Of a stretch of DNA of 64,000 nucleotides, positions 35,023-43,617 are shown in pieces. Source of the stretch: Deltaproteobacteria bacterium (GTDB lineage: Bacteria > Desulfobacterota > Desulfuromonadia > Desulfuromonadales > BM103); the NCBI GenBank assembly GCA_024279915.1, contig JAJRRB010000025.1, positions 1 through 64,000 on the forward strand, in the 5' to 3' direction. Below the pieces are notes generated by a model that saw only the letters and a list, made by a program, of their open reading frames with translations, did no database searches and was not told the origin of the DNA. The translations under genes were made by a program, and so were the position numbers. Within the stretch, counting starts at the first letter, position 1; each line of letters begins with the position of its first letter.

Positions 35023-37668
35023 ATGCGCATTTTTTTTCCGATCATACTCGGTATTTTGCTCTTGGCAACCTCACTTGAGGCCCAGGTCATTTCCCCGCGC
35101 TTATTATCCACTCTCAATGCAGCGGCTCCGGACGAAGAGCTCTCCGTTATCGTGACCCTCGCCGACAAGGCGGATCTGCGCCCTTTTATCGCTAAGCGTC
35201 GTGCGATCAGGATGATGAGCGCGCTGGAAAGAGGGGAACACAGGGCAGGATTGATCAGGGCTCTTAAGACCAAGGCAAAGGGCTCTCAGCAGCGCCTGGT
35301 TAAAATGCTCAAGGATAAGGGAGTCCGCCAGATTAAACCCCTTTGGATCATCAACGGCATCGCCCTCAAGGCCAGCACTGAAGTCATTCAGCTGCTGGCT
35401 GAGATGCCGGAAGTTGCCGACATCAGGATTGACAGTGTCGTTCCTATGCCTGTGGTTGTTCCCGCCGCCACCGGGGGAGTAGAGGACAATCTTATCTCGA
35501 TCAAGGTTCCTGACCTCTGGGCACTGGGGTTTGCAGGGCAAGGGATGGTTGTCGCTCTTCTCGATTCCGGGGTCGACGCTTTGCATCCGGATTTGGCCAC
35601 CGATCTGATTGATGGCAGCGGTTGGCGGGGGGGAACCAACAGCTGGTTTAATCCCATCGCTGCCGACTGTTTATTGCCGGGGGCCAATTGTACCGGCTGC
35701 GATGCGAATGTCGATACCCCTTGCGACTTTCTCGATAATCAGAACATCGCTCACGGTACAGGAGTGGCGGGAATCATGACGGGAGCCGACGCTGGCGGCA
35801 CCTCGATCGGCGTGGCACCGGCGGCCCAGTGGATCGCCGCGAAAATATTCAAAAGTGATGAAACCGCCTCCTTCAGCGCAATCCACCAGGCTCTGCAGTG
35901 GGTACTCGATCCCGACGATGATCCTGCGACCGATGACGCTCCTGATGTGGTCAATAATTCATGGGGTTTGCCTCCCGATCCTCTGGATCCCGGCAACCGC
36001 TGCTCCACGGAATTTCTCCCTGACATTCAGGCGCTTAAAGCTGCAGGTATAGCCGTGGTGTTCTCAGCGGGGAATGAAGGGCCGGATTTAGCAACTGACG
36101 TCAGCCCCGGCAACAATCCTGAATCCTTTGCCGTCGGTTCAGTCGGGACATTTTCGTCGCCAACCGAAATCTCTAGTTTCAGCAGCCGGGGGCCCTCATC
36201 TTGTGACGGAACAGTCTACCCAGAAGTGGTGGCACCTGGGTTCCAGATCAGGTCGACTGGTTTGTCGTTCGGTGGCCTGGCACAATATCAAAATGGGCTT
36301 ACCGGCACATCCTTTGCCGCTCCCCATGTAACGGGCGTAATGACCCTGCTCCTCCAGGCTTTTCCCGGCGTTTCTCTCGCGGACCTGGAAGATGCGATAA
36401 AATTTTCAGCCGTTGATCCCGGAAATTTAGGGCCTGACAACGATTACGGTTTTGGGTTGATCGATGCATTGGGAGCATACGACTGGTTAATTCAGGCTCC
36501 CAATATTGCGGTAACCGATCCGGTGCCGCCTGAAAATGATCGTGCGACAACCTTTGGCCCGGTTGAACCTTCTGTGTCCAGCCAGCAGACACTTTTTATA
36601 AGTAATTCCGGTCGTGGTGAATTGACGATCGGAAGCCTGGTTCTTACCGGTGATCCGGCATTTTCTCTGCCGACCGACAATTGCTCCAATCGGGTTCTGA
36701 CAGCAGGACAAAATTGTGATCTGGATGTGGAGTTTTTTTCGTCCACAGTCGGCACTTTTTCTGGAAACATTGCCGTCCCCTCCAACGATTTTGATGAACC
36801 TACGGTCAATGTATCTCTAACAGGGTTTGCAGAGGAGGCGGCCACTCCGACCCCAAGACTGGTTGTCACCGACTCCGTACCGCCGCCTGGCGATCGGAAC
36901 ATCCCTTTCGGCCTAGTCGGCATAGGCAATTCTCGCTCCGAAAGTTTCCAGGTGACCAATGATGGTTTGGGCGATCTGGCTCTGGGAGCCCTGGATGTTT
37001 CCGCCCTGGATGCATCTTTCACCATTTCTGTTGATACTTGCTCAAACCAAACCCTCGCTTTTACCGAAAGCTGCTCCATCGGGGTTGATTTCGCACCCGA
37101 GAGTTCCGGAAGCTTCAACGGGACTCTGTTTCTTTCATCAAACGATCCCACCGCTGCCACTGTTCAGCTCATTATGTCCGGCGAGGGGAATGGGATACCT
37201 CCCTCACCCACCCTCGTCTCTCCTGCTGATGGCGCAAGCGATCTCTCTACCACAGTGAGTTTCTCCTGGCTGCAACCGCCTGATAGCGACGGGGATGCGG
37301 TGATTAATGCGCTGTTCGTTTCGATAGACCCGACCTTTGACGGAACGGTACCGATTCCGGTGGTTTTCCTGCCGGGGAGACAAGAAGTTTTGCTGGCAGG
37401 AGCGGGCAGCGGAATGGTTCTGTGCGGTTACCTGCTTGGCCTGAAAAGACGACGTTTCGTGCTGGCGGTGATTTTTGCGGCAGGAGCTCTGTTCTTTATT
37501 ACCTCTTGTGGAGGTAGCGGTAGCGGTTCAAGCGCTGCTGATCCCAACTTGCGCAGCCATACCCTCTCTGGACTATCTCCACAGACCACCTATTACTGGA
37601 AGGTCTCTGCAAACGATGGTCGCGGTGGCTCCAGTGAAAGTACGGTCTGGAGCTTTTCGACCATGTGA
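35023..37668 (+). CDS. Secreted subtilisin-like serine protease with Ig-like and FnIII-like domains
   Basis: 881 aa. The signal peptide (FFPIILGILLLATSLEA) is followed by an inhibitor-like prodomain (about 30-150). The S8 catalytic triad is visible: D181 in VVALLDSGVDALHPDL, H244 in NIAHGTGVAGIM and S430 in GLTGTSFAAPHVTG, with the oxyanion Asn region in VNNSWG. Two choice-of-anchor-D/ASH-like units follow (about 495-600 and 610-720; each has VTDxVPP, a T-Cys-SN-x-T-L pattern and a VSLTG-type end). The last domain is FnIII-like (SPADGASDLSTTVSFSW to YYWKVSANDGRG), but is interrupted by a basic-hydrophobic stretch (LGLKRRRFVLAVIFAAG to ITSCGGSGSG). Probably a surface or secreted processing protease. 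Confidence 0.9.
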   Translation: MRIFFPIILGILLLATSLEAQVISPRLLSTLNAAAPDEELSVIVTLADKADLRPFIAKRRAIRMMSALERGEHRAGLIRALKTKAKGSQQRLVKMLKDKGVRQIKPLWIINGIALKASTEVIQLLAEMPEVADIRIDSVVPMPVVVPAATGGVEDNLISIKVPDLWALGFAGQGMVVALLDSGVDALHPDLATDLIDGSGWRGGTNSWFNPIAADCLLPGANCTGCDANVDTPCDFLDNQNIAHGTGVAGIMTGADAGGTSIGVAPAAQWIAAKIFKSDETASFSAIHQALQWVLDPDDDPATDDAPDVVNNSWGLPPDPLDPGNRCSTEFLPDIQALKAAGIAVVFSAGNEGPDLATDVSPGNNPESFAVGSVGTFSSPTEISSFSSRGPSSCDGTVYPEVVAPGFQIRSTGLSFGGLAQYQNGLTGTSFAAPHVTGVMTLLLQAFPGVSLADLEDAIKFSAVDPGNLGPDNDYGFGLIDALGAYDWLIQAPNIAVTDPVPPENDRATTFGPVEPSVSSQQTLFISNSGRGELTIGSLVLTGDPAFSLPTDNCSNRVLTAGQNCDLDVEFFSSTVGTFSGNIAVPSNDFDEPTVNVSLTGFAEEAATPTPRLVVTDSVPPPGDRNIPFGLVGIGNSRSESFQVTNDGLGDLALGALDVSALDASFTISVDTCSNQTLAFTESCSIGVDFAPESSGSFNGTLFLSSNDPTAATVQLIMSGEGNGIPPSPTLVSPADGASDLSTTVSFSWLQPPDSDGDAVINALFVSIDPTFDGTVPIPVVFLPGRQEVLLAGAGSGMVLCGYLLGLKRRRFVLAVIFAAGALFFITSCGGSGSGSSAADPNLRSHTLSGLSPQTTYYWKVSANDGRGGSSESTVWSFSTM

Positions 37669-38061
37669 GGACAATTATCTGTTCTAGGAGGCTGTCGGAT
37701 GCGCCCATCAAGGACATTAGCAGCAAGGTGAAGATCACGCAGCTCACATGGCAATGATTAAAAACCAAGTTCCTACAAAACGGCCCCTTGGGCAACTTGG
37801 ATTGTACCTTGAACTGCAAGGTTTCGGTCCATACTTGCTGGATGCTGACACTTACTCTGCAGAGGAGACAACACCGGCTTTCTCAACAGCTTCAAATTCT
37901 GATTCGTCAGCCCCCCGACAAAGCCGGATCTGTTGCTTCTCGCCCTCTCCTCTTGAGGAGTTTGGCCTTTCGGGAGGTGTTTACACCTACACTTATTATC
38001 ACCACCGAAAAGGATGTTAATTCCCCACCTTAAATCTTGGCAGACTTACCAAGGAGCCACC
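37669..38061. other. Intergenic gap downstream of the protease gene
   Basis: About 390 bp. A 90-codon frame at 37748 has no domain and no ribosome-binding site and is not called. No repeat, RNA or terminator was recognised. Confidence 0.4.
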
Positions 38062-38544
38062 ATGAAGATATTGATCAGTTCAATACTGGCCGCCGGCCTG
38101 ATGTTCTCAACCTCGGCCCTGGCCGCACCACCTGACACCGCTGACCTCGAAAAGCGACTGCAGCAACAAGAGCGCCGTATAGATCGCCTTGAACGGGCGG
38201 TCGAGTCCCTGCAGAGCCGCCTATTGGACTCACAGTACGGCGAGCCGGCTGATGTCGGCAGTTCCCGGGGTCAGGATCGCAACGCCGTCGACCCCCTGGT
38301 CGGCACCTGGGAATGCACCAACAACGTGTTTAATTACGACATTTCCTTCTTTGCCGACGGGCGCCTCATTCAGGAGGAGCCTTTCTTCAGCAAAGCAAAG
38401 GGCAGTCGTTGGTCACGCCTGGATGAAGACCGGTTCGTCACCAAACAAGGGCAAACATTCAGTATGGACTTCCGATCGAATGATGAGCTCACGGTGACCA
38501 ACATGACCAACAAAGGGGTCTGGGAGTGCTCCCGCATACAATGA
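38062..38544 (+). CDS. Small exported coiled-coil protein of unknown function
   Basis: 160 aa from ATG at 38062 (AAGGAG 6 nt upstream); a longer frame from 38014 lacks a ribosome-binding site. A signal peptide (MKILISSILAAGLMFSTSALA) is followed by a short coiled coil (LEKRLQQQERRIDRLERAVE). A compact beta-rich domain (DPLVGTWECTNNVFNYDISF, later GVWECSRIQ) carries two Cys in WEC contexts that could form a disulfide. The fold recalls small lipocalin-like proteins, but I cannot assign it. Probably periplasmic. Confidence 0.7.
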   Translation: MKILISSILAAGLMFSTSALAAPPDTADLEKRLQQQERRIDRLERAVESLQSRLLDSQYGEPADVGSSRGQDRNAVDPLVGTWECTNNVFNYDISFFADGRLIQEEPFFSKAKGSRWSRLDEDRFVTKQGQTFSMDFRSNDELTVTNMTNKGVWECSRIQ

Positions 38545-38765
38545 GACGTGAAGGGCAAAAAACGCTCTTCAGCACACACTATACGACAATCCCTGTCACA
38601 CAGGTGGGATCCTCCCATTAGACCTTGGGGAGAGCCCCTGTCAATTTCAGCCGTCAGACAAATGACAAGAATATTTTAATATTGTTGAAAATTAAGGGGT
38701 AATTTGTTACATAAGCTACGAGGGAACCCTAAGACTCAAGACACACATGAGGACCACACCAACTG

Positions 38766-39038
38766 ATGTTGCCACCCAAACAACATAAAGCCTTCTGCGA
38801 TTTCTACGATGTCGTCCGCAACGAAGAGCACCTTGATGCCCGTACCACAGCAATGATCGGGTTGGCCACTGCGATAGCCCGGGAATGCCAGCCATGAATC
38901 GAGTACTACCTTGGCGTGGCCAAGGCACAAAACATCTCGAACGAAGAAATCGGCGCCATTCAGGGAATCGTTATGGCCGTTGCCGCTGGCAAGATCAATA
39001 CCTTGATGCGCGAACTTTCCTCTACTTCTCAAGACTGA
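38766..39038 (+). CDS. AhpD/CMD-family selenoprotein with a Cys-x-x-Sec motif (in-frame UGA)
   Basis: 90 aa if the TGA at 38895-38897 is read as selenocysteine (residue 44). Upstream the frame reads MLPPKQHKAFCDFYDVVRNE, then TTAMIGLATAIARECQP. After the UGA it continues IEYYLGVAKAQNISNEEIGA and IQGIVMAVAAGKI to a TGA at 39036. This is the carboxymuconolactone-decarboxylase/AhpD helix pattern, with the redox CxxC replaced by C41-x-x-U44. The usual His four residues after the second Cys is Tyr48. AhpD-like proteins are thiol oxidoreductases acting in peroxide reduction. A 7-bp hairpin follows the UGA at the right distance for a bacterial SECIS element. The gene ends 45 bp before selA, so the operon encodes the Sec machinery together with a Sec product. 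ATG 38766 has GAGGA 12 nt upstream. Confidence 0.85.
38909..38925 (+). promoter_or_regulatory. Putative SECIS hairpin of the CMD selenoprotein
   Basis: A perfect stem CCTTGGC / GCCAAGG with loop GTG starts 11 nt after the UGA; the loop lies about 19 nt from it. Bacterial SECIS elements sit just 3' of the UGA inside the reading frame and present G/U bases in the loop to SelB. Identification is from position and shape only. Confidence 0.65.
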
Positions 39039-39083
39039 ACCTCTCATCAAGACATCTTTACTTGAACAACCAGGAGGTGATCC

Positions 39084-40499
39084 ATGTCTGATCGCCGAGC
39101 ACTTCTGCGTACTCTGCCCGCCATTGATCTACTCTTATGCACGCCGCTGCTTGCTGAACTTGAGCAGACACAGCCTCACATCCTGATCCGTGAAGCCGCC
39201 CAGAAAACAGTTGACGACCTGCGCCAACAACTTCTGGACGAACAGGCTATGTTGCCTGATCTCGACCTTGGTGCCGTTGCCAGTCTGGTCGCTATAAGGG
39301 TTGCAGAACTGGCCAAACCATCATTGCGAAAAGTCATCAATGTAACCGGCACCCTGCTGCACACCAACCTTGGCCGAGCCCCGCTCTGCAGCGACGCGCT
39401 GCAAGCAATCACAGAGATCAGCCAAGGCTACTCCAATCTTGAATATGATCTCGATGAAGGACAGCGTGGCAAGCGTTTCACTCATGTTGAAGAGTTGATC
39501 TGCAAGCTGACCGGTGGCGAAGCAGCTACGGTGGTCAACAACAACGCCGGAGCAGTTATGCTCACTTTGGCGGCTTTGGCCGGTGGCAGCAGCGCCGTGG
39601 TCTCACGCGGCGAGCTGATTGAGATCGGTGGTTCTTTCCGGATTCCAGACATCATGGCCGCCAGCGGTGTCGGCCTGATCGAAGTCGGCACGACCAACAA
39701 GACACACCTCAAAGACTATGCAGAAGCACTCGGTAGCGAAACAGCCCTGATTCTCAAAGTTCATACCAGCAACTATCGCATTCTCGGTTTTACCGAAGCT
39801 GTGAGTGGCGAAGATTTGGCCGTACTGGCCCATCAACATGAGATTCCGGTCCTTGAAGATCTCGGCAGCGGCCTGCTGATGGATTTGACTCCTTACGGCC
39901 TGCCGCGTGAGCCAACCGTACGTGAAGCATTGAAAACCGGCATCGATCTGGTCACTTTCAGCGGTGACAAGTTGTTGGGTGGGCCACAGGCCGGGATCAT
40001 TGTCGGCAATCGAGATGTCATCGATAAGGTACGTAAACATCCCATGGCCCGTGCTCTACGTATCGACAAGCTGACTCTGGCTGCACTCGAAGCGACACTC
40101 AGACTTTATCTTGACCCGCAGAAGGCACTAGAGCAGGTCCCGACCCTGAAGATGCTCTCACTCCCTGTTGCGGAACTACAGCAACGCTGCGAAACCTTGC
40201 TACCTCGATTAATGGAAGTGATTGGCGAGGCCGCTGACTGTACAATTATTGAAGCAGCCGCCACTGTCGGTGGTGGTGCTCTGCCACTGACTGAGCTACC
40301 AGGACAAGTCATTGCCCTGAAACCAAAAGAGATGTCACTGAACGTCCTGACGACCCGACTGCGCAGCTGTGAGCCAGCGGTTGTCGGACGTATTCAGAAT
40401 GATCAGTTTCTGATTGATCCACGCACATTGAACAATGATGACAAGGAGCTTCTGTTGCTTGCCTTGAAACAGGCGTTTAACCCAGGACAAGACCATTAA
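39084..40499 (+). CDS. selA: L-seryl-tRNA(Sec) selenium transferase
   Basis: 471 aa, the usual SelA length, behind an AGGAGGTGAT ribosome-binding site. SelA is a cytosolic PLP enzyme that converts seryl-tRNA(Sec) to selenocysteinyl-tRNA(Sec) using selenophosphate from SelD. Landmarks are KVINVTGTLLHTNLGRAPL (about 84-102), the glycine-rich CKLTGGEAATVVNNNAGAV, and the PLP-lysine segment DLVTFSGDKLLGGPQAGII (about 290-308). The N-terminal tRNA-binding helical domain (about 1-75) is present. It is second in the operon after the CMD selenoprotein. A palindromic intergenic repeat begins at its stop codon. Confidence 0.97.
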   Translation: MSDRRALLRTLPAIDLLLCTPLLAELEQTQPHILIREAAQKTVDDLRQQLLDEQAMLPDLDLGAVASLVAIRVAELAKPSLRKVINVTGTLLHTNLGRAPLCSDALQAITEISQGYSNLEYDLDEGQRGKRFTHVEELICKLTGGEAATVVNNNAGAVMLTLAALAGGSSAVVSRGELIEIGGSFRIPDIMAASGVGLIEVGTTNKTHLKDYAEALGSETALILKVHTSNYRILGFTEAVSGEDLAVLAHQHEIPVLEDLGSGLLMDLTPYGLPREPTVREALKTGIDLVTFSGDKLLGGPQAGIIVGNRDVIDKVRKHPMARALRIDKLTLAALEATLRLYLDPQKALEQVPTLKMLSLPVAELQQRCETLLPRLMEVIGEAADCTIIEAAATVGGGALPLTELPGQVIALKPKEMSLNVLTTRLRSCEPAVVGRIQNDQFLIDPRTLNNDDKELLLLALKQAFNPGQDH

Positions 40500-40575
40500 C
40501 GCAAAGACGCGGAGACGCAGAGGGAAACTAAATACACCCTAAGGTTATTTGCGACTCTGCGCCTTTGCGTTAAAC
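40497..40575. repeat. Palindromic intergenic repeat (ACGCAAAG...CTTTGCGT type), copy 1
   Basis: The left arm TAACGCAAAGACGCGGAGAC (from 40497, overlapping the selA stop) pairs with the right arm CTCTGCGCCTTTGCGTTA (ending about 40572). It can fold into a long RNA hairpin between selA and selB. A related copy lies at 56777-56871. Such elements are scattered between genes in Geobacter-like and other genomes; their function is unknown. Confidence 0.85.
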
Positions 40576-40602
40576 ATTTTTTTATTTTGTAGGTTTTAAT
40601 TT

Positions 40603-42513
40603 ATGAGCACCTCAACCCGTTACCACATCATCGGTACAGCCGGACATGTTGACCACGGCAAAACCGTGCTGATCAACAAGCTCACCGGCATCAACACCGA
40701 CCGTCTCAAAGAAGAGCAGGAACGCGGCATTTCCATCGAACTCGGCTTCGCCCCCTTCAAACTGACCAATGGCAGTATGGTTGGCGTTGTTGATGTACCG
40801 GGCCATGAGAAGTTCATCCACAACATGCTCGCCGGTATCGGCGGCATCGACCTGGTCCTGCTGGTCATCGATGTGCACGAAGGCGTTATGCAGCAGACCC
40901 GTGAGCATCTGCAGATATTGCAACTGTTAGAGATCCCGCGCGGCATCCTGATTCTGACCAAGTGTGATCTGGCCGAAGCAGACTGGATTGATATCGTTGA
41001 AGAAGAGGTGCGCGAAACTTTCGCCGGGACCTTCCTTGAGAAGGCACCCTGCTGCAGAGTTTCGGCGATTCAGGGTGACGGCATCGAAGAGCTCAAGAAG
41101 ACCATCCAGAAGATCCTCGAAGAACTGCCGCCGCGCGACGAGGACGGCCCTACCCGCCTGCCAATTGACCGTCATTTTACAATCAGTGGCTTCGGCACGG
41201 TGGTCACCGGCACCTTGCTCTCCGGCCGCATCAAAGTTGGCGATACTGTTGAAGTTATGCCACCGGGAGAGACAGTTCGAGTCCGTGAAATCCAGGTTCA
41301 TGGAGAAAAAGCTGAAGTTGCCCGTGCCGGACAGCGGGTCGCCCTCAATCTGGCCGGGATGGAACGAAGCGATCTCGTCCGTGGCGCAGTCGTTGCCACA
41401 CCTGGTTTCTTCACCATGACCGAGCGTTTTGATGCCCGATTCAATCTATTGCCAGAAGCGCCACGTCCACTCAAATTCCGCGATCCGATTCACCTGCACA
41501 TGGGCACTGCCAAAGTCACTGCTCGGGTGGCCCTGCTTGATCGTGATGAACTGAAACCGGGAGAAAGCGTACTGGCGCAATTTCACCTCGATCAACCGCT
41601 GGTCGCCCATCGTCAGGACCGCTTCATCGTCCGTTCCTATTCACCAATGACAACCATCGGCGGCGGCCAGATTATCGATCCGGCCCCGGTCAAGCATAAG
41701 CGTTTTCGCAAAGAGGTTATGCAGGCGCTCAAAGAACTTGAATCGGGTGAAGGCTCGTTCATCGTGCAGAAGCTTGCAGAACTTGGCTGCGTTAAGCTCA
41801 AAGAATTGGAGCAAGCCTCAGGGCTGGGCCGTGACCGGGTCACGGCGTTACTGGAAGGACTTTCCATAGCTGGGCAAATCAAACGGATTGGTGACCAATG
41901 GGTTACGGTGGAAACAGCGCGTGCCTGGCAACGCATCATGGTGGAATCGGTTGCAAACTACCATCGTGACAATCCCCTGCAACCCGGCATTCCCCACGCC
42001 ACTCTCAAAGCGACTCTGCCTGCCAAGGTTGCACCGAAAGCCTTTGAACAACTCCTTGGCGATCTCATCACAGACGGACAACTGGCACAACGTGGTGAAT
42101 GGGTCGCCCAAACCGATTTTTCTCCGCAACCGACCGAGGAGCAGAAGCTGCTGCTGCAAAAACTGGAGGAGGTTTACCTTAATGCTGGTTTTGAGGCGAA
42201 AGGTCGGGTTGATATGCTGGGCCTGGCCAGAGTCCCTGATGCACAGGTCGAGTCCTTGCTCACCTTTCTCTTTTCTAAGGGCACTCTGATTCGACTCAAT
42301 GATGATTCACTGATTCACAAAAAGGCCTACCAGGAGGCTGTGGCATATCTCAAGACTCACTTTGCCAACAAAGAGACCCTGACGCTGGCCGAATTCCGCG
42401 ACCTGATCGGCAGCGCCCGCAAACAGACGCAAGCGATTCTGGAGCTCTTTGACCGACTCAAGTATACTATGCGTAAGGGCGATGAACGCGTTGCCTGGAA
42501 ACTACCTGAATAA
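40603..42513 (+). CDS. selB: Selenocysteine-specific elongation factor
   Basis: 636 aa. SelB is an EF-Tu-like GTPase that brings Sec-tRNA(Sec) to UGA codons by binding the SECIS hairpin. The G domain shows IIGTAGHVDHGKTVLINKLTG, the SelB-type EEQERGISIELGFA, DVPGHEKFIHNMLAGI and ILTKCDL. Domains II and III follow (FTISGFGTVVTGTLLSGRI; VRSYSPMTTIGGGQIID). The C-terminal winged-helix repeats (about 370-636; EFRDLIGSARKQTQAILELFDRLKYTMRKG at the end) bind the SECIS RNA. It lies between selA and selD. Confidence 0.97.
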   Translation: MSTSTRYHIIGTAGHVDHGKTVLINKLTGINTDRLKEEQERGISIELGFAPFKLTNGSMVGVVDVPGHEKFIHNMLAGIGGIDLVLLVIDVHEGVMQQTREHLQILQLLEIPRGILILTKCDLAEADWIDIVEEEVRETFAGTFLEKAPCCRVSAIQGDGIEELKKTIQKILEELPPRDEDGPTRLPIDRHFTISGFGTVVTGTLLSGRIKVGDTVEVMPPGETVRVREIQVHGEKAEVARAGQRVALNLAGMERSDLVRGAVVATPGFFTMTERFDARFNLLPEAPRPLKFRDPIHLHMGTAKVTARVALLDRDELKPGESVLAQFHLDQPLVAHRQDRFIVRSYSPMTTIGGGQIIDPAPVKHKRFRKEVMQALKELESGEGSFIVQKLAELGCVKLKELEQASGLGRDRVTALLEGLSIAGQIKRIGDQWVTVETARAWQRIMVESVANYHRDNPLQPGIPHATLKATLPAKVAPKAFEQLLGDLITDGQLAQRGEWVAQTDFSPQPTEEQKLLLQKLEEVYLNAGFEAKGRVDMLGLARVPDAQVESLLTFLFSKGTLIRLNDDSLIHKKAYQEAVAYLKTHFANKETLTLAEFRDLIGSARKQTQAILELFDRLKYTMRKGDERVAWKLPE

Positions 42514-42568
42514 CCTAACGCGGGACGAGAGACGCCGACCTTTCTTGTTGGTTATGGAGTGCAACGAC

Positions 42569-43594
42569 ATGAAACTGACTCACCTATCCAAAACCAGCGG
42601 TTGAGCCGCCAAGATGGCCCCGGGGCCATTGGCGCAGGTGCTGCGCCAGCTACCAACCGTTGAGGATAAGAACCTTTTAACCGCTGATATCCCATTTGCT
42701 GATGCCGGAGTCTACCAAATCGCAAAGGATTGCGCGCTGGTGCAATCAGTCGATTTCTTTACACCGATTGTCGATGATCCTGGCACTTTCGGCCGCATTG
42801 CCGCAGCCAACGCTCTCTCCGACATTTATGCTATGGGCGGGAAACCTCTGACGGTGATGAATCTGGTCGGGTTTCCTTCCTGCCTGGGACACGATGTTCT
42901 GGTTGAGATACTCAAAGGTGGCGCGGAAAAAGTCCATGAAGCCGGGGCACTGGTTGTTGGCGGACACACCGTTGAGGATGATGAACCAAAATACGGTCTG
43001 GCCGTGACCGGCCTGGTCGATCCGCAACAGTTGGTGACCACTGCGGGTGCACAGCCTGGCGATGTGCTGGTTTTGACCAAGCCCCTCGGCGTCGGCATCC
43101 TGGCGACCGCTTTAAAGGGTGAAGTCATTCAGGAAGACCAGATGGGCGAAGCCATTCGCGGTATGGAAAGCCTGAACCGCGCCGCATCGGAAGTCATGCT
43201 TAAAGTTGGCGTCAACGCCTGCACCGACATCACCGGTTTCGGCCTGCTCGGTCACACTCTGGAACTGGCTGAAGCCAGTCAGATCGGCATTGAGATAGAG
43301 GCCTCTGCCCTGCATATCTATCCGCAGGTGATGGATCTCGCCGCAATCGGCATGGTTCCGGCCGGCAGCTACCGCAACCGTGAGTATTATATGCCTAAAG
43401 TGGTCAATCGCGAGCGCGTAGCCCCCGAGATCGTCGATATTCTCGCCGATCCGCAAACCTCTGGCGGATTATTGATTTCGGTACCTGCGGAGAGTTTAAC
43501 GCAACTCAACTCTGAACTCGAATCAGCCGGTTGCAACGCATTTAACATCGGCCGGGTCGTTGCTGAATATCCTGGGCAGATGATGGTGAAATAA
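42569..43594 (+). CDS. selD: Selenophosphate synthetase, itself a selenoprotein (in-frame UGA)
   Basis: 341 aa from ATG at 42569 when the TGA at 42602-42604 is read as selenocysteine: MKLTHLSKTSG-U-AAKMAPGPLAQ. Residue 12 is the catalytic Cys/Sec of SelD and is followed by the conserved Ala-Ala-Lys. A start at the internal ATG 42614 would remove both the catalytic residue and the essential Lys. Further landmarks are VQSVDFFTPIVDDPGTFGRI, AANALSDIYAMGGKPLTVMN, VGGHTVEDDEPKYGLAVTG, CTDITGFGLLGHTLELAE and LADPQTSGGLLISV. The enzyme makes selenophosphate from selenide and ATP for SelA. Hairpins directly after the UGA are SECIS candidates. Last gene of the Sec operon. Confidence 0.95.
42608..42648 (+). 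promoter_or_regulatory. Putative SECIS structure of selD
   Basis: Two hairpins compete or stack after the UGA. 42608-42633 is a 10-bp stem with a 2-nt bulge and loop CCGG. 42630-42648 has stem TGGCGCA / TGCGCCA with loop GGTGC, resembling the GCAGGUCUGC apex of the E. coli fdhF SECIS. Which one binds SelB cannot be told from sequence. Confidence 0.6.
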
Positions 43595-43617
43595 GTTCGG
43601 AGAATGTAAATTGTATT

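Noticed and set aside
37748-38020. 90-codon frame between the protease and the coiled-coil protein
   Set aside because: No domain, no ribosome-binding site, and it runs close to the better supported gene at 38062.
42614-43594. selD starting at the internal ATG
   Set aside because: This would delete the catalytic Cys/Sec and Lys. The in-frame ATG at 42569 with a UGA at the catalytic position matches the family.
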